From NCBI GenBank assembly GCA_020628495.1, contig JAHDFA010000004.1, positions 1-49,010 of the forward strand: a stretch of 49,010 bases of DNA, given 5' to 3'. Origin of the DNA: Hellea sp. (GTDB lineage Bacteria > Pseudomonadota > Alphaproteobacteria > Caulobacterales > Maricaulaceae). The position numbers and the translations under genes are program-made. Numbering within the stretch: position 1 is the stretch's first letter; every line of letters starts with the position of its first letter. The notes beneath the pieces were generated by a model. It was not told the origin of the DNA and made no database searches. It saw nothing but the letters and a program-made list of their open reading frames with translations. Positions 27,852 through 37,181 of this stretch are shown piece by piece.

Positions 27852-29239
27852 CAGGCTTCTTTTAAATTCTGAGGGTCACAAATATGGCCCGCTATTGCAG
27901 ACGCCGCGACGATGGCAGGGCTGGCTAAATGTGTTCGGACGCCCGGTCCTTGACGCCCTTCAAAATTGCGGTTTGTGGAACTGATGACACGGGTTCCCGG
28001 CGCAAATGTGTTTCCACCTGCATAAAAGCAGAATGCACATCCCGCTACGCCCCACTCAAACCCTGCAGCCAGAAAAATCTGATCCAATCCTTCCGCCTCT
28101 GCGGCTCTCCGAACGGCCATGGAGCCGGGCACACAGATAGCCGTCACACCATCCTTTACGCGGCGGCCTTCCAATATTTGCGCAGCGGCCCGTAAATCTG
28201 AAAGCCTCGAATTTGTACATGATCCGATAAAGGCTCCTCCGATTGCGTAATCTTTTAAATACGTTCCTTTTGATAGCCCCATATAGTCCAATACAATTTT
28301 GTCAGCATTTTCGGGGATTTCACTGCTAATTGAAATAGCTTGAGCCGGGGATGTCCCCCATGAAACTGTTGGCTGGACATCTTCAGCGTTGATTTCATAT
28401 TCATAATCGAAATGTGCCCCACTCTCGGTAAATAACGTTTTCCAATCTTGAATAGCCTGCTTCCACGCAACCTCCTTAGGGGCATAACGACGCTCTTTGA
28501 GATAGTCGAATGTCACCTTATCTGGGGCGATAATGGCTGTAAAAGCTGCGAACTCAACAGCCATATTGCATAGTGTCAATCGAGCCTCGATTGACATCTC
28601 TCTTATCGCGTTACCGGTATATTCAATTGCACACCGTTTCGCCCCCGCCGCCCCAAACTTAGCAATAATGTGTAGGGCTAAGTCTTTGGCCGTCACACCT
28701 TCTTTAAATTTACCTGAGACCTTAATTCGCATTTGCGGAGGTTTTTTGACACGCAAAGTACCTGTTACAATTGCGTGTTCGGCATCAGAGGATCCTATTC
28801 CCCAAGCCAAGGCTCCCAAAGCCCCTTGGGAACAGGTATGGCTGTCTGGACAGACCAAGGTCAAACCCGGTTGAGCAATACCAAGTTCCGGCGAAATCAC
28901 ATGAACAATGCCTTGGTCTTCGTCCAAAACATCAATCAGATTTATTCCGGTTTTCTGCGCGGCGTCGCGCGTCGCTGTAATAAAAACATTTCCGTCAGGC
29001 GTTCTGGAATCATCCGCTTTCCGGTCCACCTTATTAGATACGATATGATCCATCGTGGCAAATACGGCGCTCGGGTTTCTGGGACTGTATCCATTCTCGA
29101 TTATGGATTCCAAGGCAACGCTACCCGTCCGTTCATGTAAAAAAACACGATCAATTGCTATCAAGCAATTTCCATCTGCTTCGTCGAGAACACTGTGAGC
29201 ATCCCAAATTTTATCAAAAAGTGTTTTAGCCATATGCAT
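27851..29239 (-). CDS. LeuC-like (aconitase-family) dehydratase large subunit
   Basis: 462 aa; VCPDSHTCSQGALGALAWGIGSSDAEH, GSCTNSRLSDL, GCAFCFYAGGNTFAPGTRVISSTNRNFEGRQGPGVRTHLASPAI ([4Fe-4S] cysteines retained; flank differs from canonical GCSMCLAMN). Confidence 0.88.
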   Translation of the reverse strand: MHMAKTLFDKIWDAHSVLDEADGNCLIAIDRVFLHERTGSVALESIIENGYSPRNPSAVFATMDHIVSNKVDRKADDSRTPDGNVFITATRDAAQKTGINLIDVLDEDQGIVHVISPELGIAQPGLTLVCPDSHTCSQGALGALAWGIGSSDAEHAIVTGTLRVKKPPQMRIKVSGKFKEGVTAKDLALHIIAKFGAAGAKRCAIEYTGNAIREMSIEARLTLCNMAVEFAAFTAIIAPDKVTFDYLKERRYAPKEVAWKQAIQDWKTLFTESGAHFDYEYEINAEDVQPTVSWGTSPAQAISISSEIPENADKIVLDYMGLSKGTYLKDYAIGGAFIGSCTNSRLSDLRAAAQILEGRRVKDGVTAICVPGSMAVRRAAEAEGLDQIFLAAGFEWGVAGCAFCFYAGGNTFAPGTRVISSTNRNFEGRQGPGVRTHLASPAIVAASAIAGHICDPQNLKEA

Positions 29240-29245
29240 AACATA

Positions 29246-29274
29246 AAGGCAGTCGCAAAAAATGCGACTGCCTT
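29246..29274. terminator. Perfect 12-bp stem, 5-nt loop hairpin AAGGCAGTCGCA-AAAAA-TGCGACTGCCTT
   Basis: Read directly; downstream of the TonB receptor stop (29301, minus strand) and 6 nt upstream of the LeuC-like ATG (29239). Terminator or leader hairpin. Confidence 0.75.
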
Positions 29275-29300
29275 AAAACAACTGAATTTAATTTATTGAC

Positions 29301-31469
29301 CTAGAAATCAAACCCGAAGTCAACGCCGTATGTTGCCGGTTCGGATGGATAAACAGCATTGCCGTTCCCTGTACCGGCTCTGAAATATTCTTCGTCAGTG
29401 ATATTTTTGGCCCAAAGAGACACCTTCCAAAAACTATTTTCCGGCGTATAGGCGATACGACCGTTTATTAGCGTTGGAATATCCGTCTGTGCAGACAGAG
29501 GTGAGTTGGCAACAAGATTAAAACTATCATCTTCGAAGCTGATATCGCCGCTTACTGATAATGTCCCATTCGGCATGGGTTGATCGTAAGTGGCAGATAT
29601 ATTTGCTTTGTAATCCGGTGCGTTCTTCAATTCCAAACCAAGCGCACAGTCAATGGTCACGATACCTCCCGGACATGGGACGCCATTATTAGTCAAACCG
29701 CCGGCTTGGTCGATATCAACATCCTGATACTCTGCGTCGAGGAGGCCCAAATTTGCGGCCAGAGTGAAACGGTCGTTTGGCTTAAATAGAAGGTCGACTT
29801 CTACACCTTGAATTTGAGTTTCATCTACATTGAAGCGTGTAAACCCTAGCCCCGGGACGGAGGCGGCAATTTGCAAATTGTCATATTGGTTGTTAAAATA
29901 TGTAGCGTTAAGTAGAAGGCGATTATCCCAAATTCTTGATTTTGCACCAAACTCAATCGTTCTGACCTCCTCCTCATCCACAGGCAAGAAACAGGCCGCC
30001 GCACCAAAACAATCTGGTGAGAAGCCACTACCTTTAAATCCTGTCGCATACGAAGCATAGACCATAACGTTATCAGAAACGTCGTAGTCAGCTTTCAAAG
30101 TGTAGCTGACATTACTGTCATCCGTTTCAGCTGAATTTGAGAGACCGAAAGCTAGGTTTGACCCTGCAAATTCTCTGCTTTCATCGGTGTAACGCAACCC
30201 AGCAGTCAATGTCGCACGATCCGTAACTTCAAATTCACCTTGCCCGAAGAGTGCAAAGCTTTCCGTATCGGATGCTACCGTGAATGGGAAAACAAAGGCC
30301 GAGTCGAGCACTAAATCTTCTCTATAGTAGAAAGCACCTGTTACGAAATTAAATGGACCATCAAGGTTAGATGACAATGTCACTTCTTGACTAAATTGAT
30401 CTTGATCTGTTTCTTGCGCAAATGGGAAGCCAATGTGCGAGCTAAGGTCATCCTCCAGCTCTCTATACGAGGTGATAGATTGCACGCTGAACATTCCTAA
30501 GTCACCGGAAATGGTGCCGGAAATGCCTTGTGATTTAGTTTCATTGCTAAACCCTGCAAAGCAACCAACAGGTCGGGTAAATTGGAATGGACCCGCTGGT
30601 GCGTTCGCGTCTTGAGACGCACACTGAGATCCCGGAGCAGGCTCAAGCGTGAATAAATCACCATCTGCATCAATGCTGTCAATAATCACACTCGGAGTTG
30701 GATCAGAATCATCGTCTGTGTAGTCCGCAGTAAGAAGGATATTCCAGTCTCCAATATCCTGACTGATTGAGCCTCTGAACGCTAAAGTCTCAACTTGGCC
30801 AATATTGTCGCGTGCTTGATCTGAAATTCCATTTCCAACGGGTCTAAAATCGATGAAACCATCTCGTTCTTTATATAACCCTGTCAAACGCAATGCGGTG
30901 GTGTCCGTAAGCGCATAATTCGCCATGCCTCTTACATCAAAACGGCCCAAATTACCGAACGTAAACCGTGATGACGCCGCGGTTTCTTGTTGCGGCTTAA
31001 TGGACGTTATTTTTATCGCACCTCCATTGGAGTTGCGTCCATAAAGCGTGCCTTGAGGACCGCGCAGAACTTCGACTTGCTCCAAGTCTACCAAATCGAG
31101 AAGTGAGCCAACCAGACGTCCAATATAAACTCCGTCGATATATGTGCCGACTGCCGGTTCCACAGCCCCCCGACTTTCGTCCTCGCCTATACCGCGAAGA
31201 AAAATACGTGGCGCATTTGCCGTGCCGGTATTTGTGCCAATATTTAAGTTGGGTACAAAATTTTGGAGGTCAAGTGTGTCATTAATCTGTTTAACTTCGA
31301 AGTCTTCAGTCGTGATCACCGTCACCGCGACAGGTACATCCTGTGTTGATTGAGCACGTCTTTGAGCTGTCGTGACAATCTCATCTATTTGCGCCTGCGC
31401 AGCAGATGGAAAAGCCGCCATAGCGAGCAATGACGTAGTAGAAATCAATAATTTTGTAAGGTTTCGCAT
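29301..31469 (-). CDS. TonB-dependent outer-membrane receptor
   Basis: 722 aa; signal peptide AAFPSAAQAQ, TonB-box region IDEIVTTAQRR, plug VEVLRGPQGTLYGRNSNGGAIKI, C-terminal GVDFGFDF. Confidence 0.96.
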   Translation of the reverse strand: MRNLTKLLISTTSLLAMAAFPSAAQAQIDEIVTTAQRRAQSTQDVPVAVTVITTEDFEVKQINDTLDLQNFVPNLNIGTNTGTANAPRIFLRGIGEDESRGAVEPAVGTYIDGVYIGRLVGSLLDLVDLEQVEVLRGPQGTLYGRNSNGGAIKITSIKPQQETAASSRFTFGNLGRFDVRGMANYALTDTTALRLTGLYKERDGFIDFRPVGNGISDQARDNIGQVETLAFRGSISQDIGDWNILLTADYTDDDSDPTPSVIIDSIDADGDLFTLEPAPGSQCASQDANAPAGPFQFTRPVGCFAGFSNETKSQGISGTISGDLGMFSVQSITSYRELEDDLSSHIGFPFAQETDQDQFSQEVTLSSNLDGPFNFVTGAFYYREDLVLDSAFVFPFTVASDTESFALFGQGEFEVTDRATLTAGLRYTDESREFAGSNLAFGLSNSAETDDSNVSYTLKADYDVSDNVMVYASYATGFKGSGFSPDCFGAAACFLPVDEEEVRTIEFGAKSRIWDNRLLLNATYFNNQYDNLQIAASVPGLGFTRFNVDETQIQGVEVDLLFKPNDRFTLAANLGLLDAEYQDVDIDQAGGLTNNGVPCPGGIVTIDCALGLELKNAPDYKANISATYDQPMPNGTLSVSGDISFEDDSFNLVANSPLSAQTDIPTLINGRIAYTPENSFWKVSLWAKNITDEEYFRAGTGNGNAVYPSEPATYGVDFGFDF

Positions 31470-31491
31470 TAATGGCCTCCCGACGCGACGA

Positions 31492-31509
31492 AGATCAAGA
31501 GTTTGATCT
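31492..31509. promoter_or_regulatory. Inverted repeat AGATCAA-GAGT-TTGATCT in the 5' leader of the TonB receptor
   Basis: Perfect 7+7 repeat read directly, 23-40 nt upstream of the minus-strand ATG at 31469. Confidence 0.5.
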
Positions 31510-31574
31510 CCAACAACTAGTTTTCGTAGTTAATTTTTATAGGAGACCATAAAAACCACACAGCACCACTGACT

Positions 31575-31588
31575 TTGATCTGTAACAA
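31575..31588. promoter_or_regulatory. Candidate operator TTGATCTGTAACAA (one mismatch to TTGA-N6-TCA)
   Basis: Read directly, in the divergent region between 31469 (-) and 31653 (+); half-sites TTGAT/AACAA. Confidence 0.4.
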
Positions 31589-31652
31589 ATAAAGAATTTG
31601 AGATGTCTATTTTTTGAATCGGTGTGACATATAAAACACAATAGGATTTTTC

Positions 31653-32111
31653 ATGTCCAAAAGTTGTCAATTATTTCGCAGAGATATGCCTGCCATGTTA
31701 GATCATGCGGGCGTATGGGAAGGCATATATACCCACCTTGATCGAGACATGAACATATTAGACAAACACAAATCGCGTATACATTGCGAGTTTCCGGAGA
31801 CAGGAGAATATGTCTATATTCAACACAATCATTTCACTTGGGATGACGGGCGTGAATATAAAGTTGACCTACCCGGTATTTACAAAAATGGTCGACTTTG
31901 GTGGGATACAGACACTTTTCATGGTTCCGCATGGCAAACTCATGACGACCTGATCTTATTAAACTTGACGCGAAAGGATGATCCAGGTGCTCATTTTTTT
32001 GAAATCATTGCAATGGGCGAAACTAAAAAGCATCGCGCGCGAACATGGCATTGGTTCAAAGATGGTCAACTCTATAAACGGACATTATGTGATGAATGGA
32101 AAGTTTCGTAG
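31653..32111 (+). CDS. Hypothetical protein, possibly DUF3598/calycin-like
   Basis: 152 aa; HAGVWEGIYTHLDRDMNILDKHKSRIHCEFPETGEYVYIQHNHFTWDDGREYKVDLPGIYKNGRLWWDTDTFHGSAWQ... beta-rich pattern; family call uncertain. Confidence 0.6.
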   Translation: MSKSCQLFRRDMPAMLDHAGVWEGIYTHLDRDMNILDKHKSRIHCEFPETGEYVYIQHNHFTWDDGREYKVDLPGIYKNGRLWWDTDTFHGSAWQTHDDLILLNLTRKDDPGAHFFEIIAMGETKKHRARTWHWFKDGQLYKRTLCDEWKVS

Positions 32112-32286
32112 AAAGTCAGAGCAGGCCTAAATCTCTTCGTTGTGTCTTAATGATGGCAGGCCACACGTAAAATCTGAAAATTACAAGTGTTTCGCAAGAT
32201 TTCTCTGGAGGCTATTCCGAGTGTAATTTTGACTCACCGCAAAGCCTCTCTCATAAGCCTCCATAGAACGGGTAGGCGAGGACAAT

Positions 32287-33870
32287 ATGAACAAGCCACT
32301 TACAGACAATGACAGACTGAATCTAAAGCAAGCGATTGGTTCAGATAACTTAGCCGAAGATGAGGCAAGCCGTACTTTCTTCAGTCAAGACATTTGGGCA
32401 AAGGGTAAGACTGCGGAATATGTCTTCAGCCCTCGAACGACCAAAGAATTGTCTGAAGCTGTACGAATAACCGCGAGAGAAAATAGACCTTTGAACCCGC
32501 GCGGAGGCGGGATGTCTTATACGAAAGGTTTTGTTCCTTCAAAAGACGGAACAGGTATCTTGGACCTATCCCGAATGAATGAGATACTCGAGATTAACGT
32601 GGACGACATGTATGTGACCGTTCAAGCGGGCGTGACTTGGCAGAAACTCTATGAAGCCCTGAAGCCTCATGGTGTTCGCACACCGTTTTGGGGGCCTTTG
32701 TCAGGCAGCCGTTCCACAATAGGAGGCGGGTTATCCAACAATAATGCTTTTTTTGGCGCGGGCACTTTCGGGACCTCAACACAGAGCGTAACGTCGCTGA
32801 CCGTCGTTCTTGCCGATGGGTCTATTGTGAAGACTGGGACAGGTGGAAATAAAGGCGGGAAACCATTTTACCGTCATTATGGCCCTGACTTGACAGGCTT
32901 GTTTTTGGGTGACGCTGGTGCCTTGGCTTACAAGGCGGAGATTAGTCTTCGTCTGATTAAGACGCCTCCTGCGGAAGGATTTGCAAGTTTTGAATTTGAC
33001 GGTCGTGATGATTGGTGCCGGGCGCAAGTGGAAATGGGACGCCTTGGTTTAGCCTGCGAGTTATTTGGATTTGACCCTAATCTACAAGCCGTAAGAATGA
33101 AACGTGCCAGCCTGACTGCGGACGTAAAATCACTCACTAATGTTATCACAAAGCAGAAGGGTGGCCTACTAAAAGGCCTCAAAGAGGGCGCGAAAGTGGC
33201 TGTAGCTGGTCGAAAATATATGGATAAAGTCGCTTATTCTGCCCACTTCATGGTCGAAGGTCACTCAACAGCGGAAGTCGAAGCCAAGATTGCGACATTA
33301 AAACAAATTGCGAAAGACCGCGGCGGGAACGAGATCGAGAATTCTATCCCAAAAATTATGCGTGCCAATCCATTTGGCCCGCTTAACAATATTTTAGGTC
33401 CTAAGGGTGAGCGCTGGGTCCCAATTCACGGCATCGTTCCAATGGGGGATGGAGAAGCCTGTTTAAAGGAGATTGACGCATTATTTTCGGCCATGAAGCC
33501 AGAGCTTGATGCACATGAAATTACAACCGGATACCTTTTGACTACTTTGTCAACAAATGGCTTTCTCATCGAACCAGTCTTCATTTGGCCCGAAGAAATC
33601 TGGGCCATTCATGAAGATACAGTTGAGCCTGGCGTTCTGAAACGCATAAAACGTTTTGAGAAAAATCCAGATGCTACGCGCCTTGTCAAAAGGGCGCGAC
33701 AAAATATTTTGGACATTTTCTCAAAATATGGCGCGGCGCATTTTCAAATTGGACGTACTTATCCTTATCTAAAAAATAGGGAAGAAGCGGCACGGAAATT
33801 ATTGGAGAATATAAAGTCGACCATTGACCCCAATCGGACGATCAATTCCGGCGCTTTAGGATTAGACTAG
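32287..33870 (+). CDS. FAD-binding oxidoreductase, VAO/PCMH family
   Basis: 527 aa; SPRTTKELSEAVRITARENRPLNPRGGGMSYTKGF, VTVQAGVTWQKLYEALKPHGVRTPFWGPLSGSRSTIGGGLSNNNAFFGAGTFGTSTQSV, C-terminal IDPNRTINSGALGLD. Confidence 0.9.
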   Translation: MNKPLTDNDRLNLKQAIGSDNLAEDEASRTFFSQDIWAKGKTAEYVFSPRTTKELSEAVRITARENRPLNPRGGGMSYTKGFVPSKDGTGILDLSRMNEILEINVDDMYVTVQAGVTWQKLYEALKPHGVRTPFWGPLSGSRSTIGGGLSNNNAFFGAGTFGTSTQSVTSLTVVLADGSIVKTGTGGNKGGKPFYRHYGPDLTGLFLGDAGALAYKAEISLRLIKTPPAEGFASFEFDGRDDWCRAQVEMGRLGLACELFGFDPNLQAVRMKRASLTADVKSLTNVITKQKGGLLKGLKEGAKVAVAGRKYMDKVAYSAHFMVEGHSTAEVEAKIATLKQIAKDRGGNEIENSIPKIMRANPFGPLNNILGPKGERWVPIHGIVPMGDGEACLKEIDALFSAMKPELDAHEITTGYLLTTLSTNGFLIEPVFIWPEEIWAIHEDTVEPGVLKRIKRFEKNPDATRLVKRARQNILDIFSKYGAAHFQIGRTYPYLKNREEAARKLLENIKSTIDPNRTINSGALGLD

Positions 33871-33900
33871 TGGGATCGAATAGTGTGAGGCAAGTCTAAG

Positions 33901-34794
33901 ATGCGCTTAATGAAAGCTGCCACATTGACTGTTTCCCATCTGGAACAATCTAAATCCCTATACTCTGATTGGTTAGATTATAACTGTGTCGAAACAGGCC
34001 GTATTGACTTAAATTTAGCTCAAAGCTGGGAAGCACCGAATACCGCCGGTCAAAATTTTTGTGTTCTCCAACCAGCTTCAGGCGCTGATGTTTTCATCCG
34101 CATGATTGAACAACCCGCTGTTCCGAATTACCGTCCACTTCGTAGTTATGGATGGGCGGCTATTGAAATCTGCAACCAAGATACTCTGGCCGTCAATAGT
34201 AGAATGGAAAGATCACCATTTGAAATTATTGGGCCGCCCAAAGAACTGGATGGAATGCCCGCTATTTTTCCAATGCAGGTCAAAGGGCCTGATGGTGAAA
34301 TTGTCTATTTCACAGAAATTCGCGACGACCTGGAAGCTTATGATTTGCCCAGAGCTGCGAGTCTTATCGACAAGCTTTTCATTTTGGTCATCGCGTGCCG
34401 AGACATCAAAGTGACGGGCAAATGGTTGGAGGAACATCTTTTGATCAACAAAGGTCGCGATATTGAGATTGTTTATACCATGATCAATCAGGCTTTCGAT
34501 CTGCCTATGGATACAAAGCATCCCATCGCCACTTTAAAACATGAGCGGGATGTTTTTTTGGAAATAGACACTTATCCTAAGGAGGCAGAGAATCGTCCTC
34601 TACATGAAGGTATGCTGCCGCCATGCGTGGCTATAGGTTCCTTCATACATCCTAACTTTGAAGCCTTGGAGCGCCAAAATAAAGAGATTTGGATCACTCC
34701 GCCTCAGAAAAGAGATGGGGTTATTTATGCAGGGAAACGCGCCGCGACAGTTCGGTCTCCCGACGGAACGCTGATAGAAATAATTGAGGCTTAA
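33901..34794 (+). CDS. VOC family protein, two-domain
   Basis: 297 aa; MKAATLTVSHLEQSKSLYSDWLDYNCVETGRID..., FPMQVKGPDGEIVYFTEIRDD, TVRSPDGTLIEIIEA. Confidence 0.78.
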   Translation: MRLMKAATLTVSHLEQSKSLYSDWLDYNCVETGRIDLNLAQSWEAPNTAGQNFCVLQPASGADVFIRMIEQPAVPNYRPLRSYGWAAIEICNQDTLAVNSRMERSPFEIIGPPKELDGMPAIFPMQVKGPDGEIVYFTEIRDDLEAYDLPRAASLIDKLFILVIACRDIKVTGKWLEEHLLINKGRDIEIVYTMINQAFDLPMDTKHPIATLKHERDVFLEIDTYPKEAENRPLHEGMLPPCVAIGSFIHPNFEALERQNKEIWITPPQKRDGVIYAGKRAATVRSPDGTLIEIIEA

Positions 34795-34796
34795 AA

Positions 34797-35789
34797 ATGA
34801 AACAAGTCGTTTTAAAACATAAATTAGATGCAGCTCCCAAAGCCTCTGATTTTATGATCATGAATGCTGATATGCCTGACTGCCCGGACGGAGGTGTACT
34901 CGTCAAAGTAAAATTTGTTTCTATCGACCCTTATGTAGGGCACCAGCTTTCAAAGGGACATATGGCTAGCCCGCCCCCGAAACCGAAAACGGATGTCATT
35001 CCAGGAGGAATTGTAGGGGAAGTCGTCGAGAGCCAATCCAAAAAAGTCAAAAAAGGCGACTTCATTCACTCCATGGACGGGGGTTGGGTTGAATATTTGG
35101 CTCTTCACGAGGATCAATTTATGAAAATTGATCCAAGGGCCGCGCCACTCTCAGCTTATGTCGGCGTCTTGGGTATGCCTGGTCTGACAGCTTGGTCCGG
35201 AGTTACGCAACTTGCTAGAGTGAGAGAGGGCGATGTTTTTGCGGTCAATGCCGCCGCAGGCCCCGTCGGCGGAACAGCCGGACAAATTGCGCGCATGAAA
35301 GGCGCGCGAACAGTTATTGGGATAGCTGGTGGCGCTACCAAATGTCAGCTCGTCGAAGAGACTTATGGGTTTGATAGATGTGTGGATTACAAATCTGATA
35401 GTTGGCAGGCAGATTATAAAGCGGCAGCCCCAGACGGCGTCTCTGTTCACTATGAAAATGTAGGCTCGGATCAACTCTCATTCGCGATGCAAAACCTTCA
35501 GCTTTACGGACGCGTTGTTCTGTGCGGGCTTGCCGCGCATTACCACGAGAGCGATCCCGCTATGACCATGATTGGTCCGATTGTCGGCAAGCGCGCTGTT
35601 GTTAGCGGTCTCGTGGTCTATGACTTCTATAGCCGTTGGGAAGAGTTTAGATCAGAGATGGCACCTTGGGTGAAATCAGGGGACATTAAATTTGTCGAAG
35701 ACAGGATCTCGGGTCTCGAAAATGCCGGAACCCTCATGGAAAAGCTCATGAATGGTCGTAATGTCGGCAAATGCGTTGTCGCATTGTGA
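34797..35789 (+). CDS. NADP-dependent oxidoreductase, MDR family (second copy of the 384-1400 type)
   Basis: 330 aa; GVLGMPGLTAWSGVTQLARVREGDVFAVNAAAGPVGGTAGQIARMKGARTVIGIAGGATKC, VHYENVGSDQL. Confidence 0.9.
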   Translation: MKQVVLKHKLDAAPKASDFMIMNADMPDCPDGGVLVKVKFVSIDPYVGHQLSKGHMASPPPKPKTDVIPGGIVGEVVESQSKKVKKGDFIHSMDGGWVEYLALHEDQFMKIDPRAAPLSAYVGVLGMPGLTAWSGVTQLARVREGDVFAVNAAAGPVGGTAGQIARMKGARTVIGIAGGATKCQLVEETYGFDRCVDYKSDSWQADYKAAAPDGVSVHYENVGSDQLSFAMQNLQLYGRVVLCGLAAHYHESDPAMTMIGPIVGKRAVVSGLVVYDFYSRWEEFRSEMAPWVKSGDIKFVEDRISGLENAGTLMEKLMNGRNVGKCVVAL

Positions 35790-36505
35790 GCCAACATAAA
35801 ACCATTCGCGGCACCCTCACATATTTGAGCCATAAAGCTGAGCGCATGAATGAAGTACGAGGCAGAGAATATTTCACGCTGACAAAGCAAACTGACGGCA
35901 TTTCAGTTTTACATGCACATTGCGAAATTGATGATAAGCCGGACGTCATTAGAGATGTAACGGCGAGTTTTGATACGGCCTCAATGGCTCCGATTGACGG
36001 CTTCGTTCGAATCTCCGTCGGGTCAAAATTTGAAGGATGCGGCTGGTTCCAATTCGACGAAACTTACGCTCGCTGTCATACGCATAATGCATCAGCGGGT
36101 TCGGATAAGGTGGAATTGAAAACGAAAGCCCGCACAACGTGGTTTGGACATCACGCCATAATTAATGACGGTTTTTTATCTCGCTTCTTTCCATTGGATG
36201 CGCAGCCCGGAAAGAAATGGATGGAGAATGTCATGATGTCATCCCCGGACCACCGCGGGGCGACCGGGCCTATGTTATTTCCTATGCGCTTTAGCGTCGT
36301 TTATCTCGGCAATGAAACCGTGACAGTCGGTGCCGGCACCTTTGAAGCACGCAAATTCCAAATAACGGATACGGCCGGAAACCTGCCGGAAGAGCATCCT
36401 CCATATGAGATGTGGTGCACAAATGATGAGGACGGCTTGTTCCTGAAAGGCGGCGTAAGCGGTTATATGCAAACATATTATGAACTCACGGAGTTAGAGC
36501 GATGA
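35786..36505 (+). CDS. Hypothetical protein
   Basis: Likely GTG start at 35786 (GTGA overlap with the previous stop; ORF track 35771); VSQHKTIRGTLTYLSHKAERMNEVRGREYFTLTKQ... no confident family. Confidence 0.7.
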   Translation: MSQHKTIRGTLTYLSHKAERMNEVRGREYFTLTKQTDGISVLHAHCEIDDKPDVIRDVTASFDTASMAPIDGFVRISVGSKFEGCGWFQFDETYARCHTHNASAGSDKVELKTKARTTWFGHHAIINDGFLSRFFPLDAQPGKKWMENVMMSSPDHRGATGPMLFPMRFSVVYLGNETVTVGAGTFEARKFQITDTAGNLPEEHPPYEMWCTNDEDGLFLKGGVSGYMQTYYELTELER

Positions 36506-37173
36506 TTACCTTCTATAGCTTGCTCGTATTTTTCCATATTATCTTGTTTGTATTCTGGTTAGGCGGAGACCTAGGTGTCGCAATTCTTGGCGAACAATTC
36601 CGCAAACGAGATCAATACTCTCTTCAAGAGCGGCTGACGATTTTAAAAATATTGGTCATTAATGATCTTGGTCCCCGATATGCTTGGGCTCTTATGGTGG
36701 CGAGTTCAGTCTCCCTCTTGAAAACGGGAAGCTATTGGGAGGTCCCTTTATGGGGCGTAGGTCTGGCATGGGTCATAAGCTTGTTTTGGTGCTGGCTCGT
36801 CCATGCCTCTCACAAAGCGGGGCAGACCGACAAAGGCAAACAGCTTCGAAAAATTGAGATGGTGTTAAAATGGGTTCTGGCTGCATTCTATCTTGGTTTG
36901 GGCAGCCTCTCACTTGCGACGAATTCGCCATTGGCTGAAAACTGGCTCGCCTCAAAAGCGCTGATTTTTGGTCTGATATTTGTTGCTGCAATACTGATAG
37001 ATGTCATGTTTAAACCTGTCGGTCCGCTCTTGATGAATGTCATTGAGAAGGGATCATCGGACGAAACCGAACTTCCTCTTTTAAAAGTAATGAACAGATC
37101 GCGATTCTGGGTTAGGTCCGTTTATCTTCTGCTAGTAATTATCGGCTTTATCGGTGTAACTAAGTTTTTTTAG
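36502..37173 (+). CDS. Integral membrane protein (CopD/DUF2269-like topology)
   Basis: 223 aa; several hydrophobic segments beginning MITFYSLLVFFHIILFVFWLGGDLGVAIL; 4-nt overlap with the upstream ORF. Confidence 0.72.
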   Translation: MITFYSLLVFFHIILFVFWLGGDLGVAILGEQFRKRDQYSLQERLTILKILVINDLGPRYAWALMVASSVSLLKTGSYWEVPLWGVGLAWVISLFWCWLVHASHKAGQTDKGKQLRKIEMVLKWVLAAFYLGLGSLSLATNSPLAENWLASKALIFGLIFVAAILIDVMFKPVGPLLMNVIEKGSSDETELPLLKVMNRSRFWVRSVYLLLVIIGFIGVTKFF

Positions 37174-37181
37174 GATATAAT

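Noticed and set aside
28733-29140. 135-aa plus-strand ORF
   Set aside because: Antisense to the LeuC-like gene.
27279-29239. Annotating the LeuCD pair as leucine biosynthesis (leuC/leuD)
   Set aside because: No leuA/leuB, degradative neighbours and altered motif flanks; gene symbols withheld.
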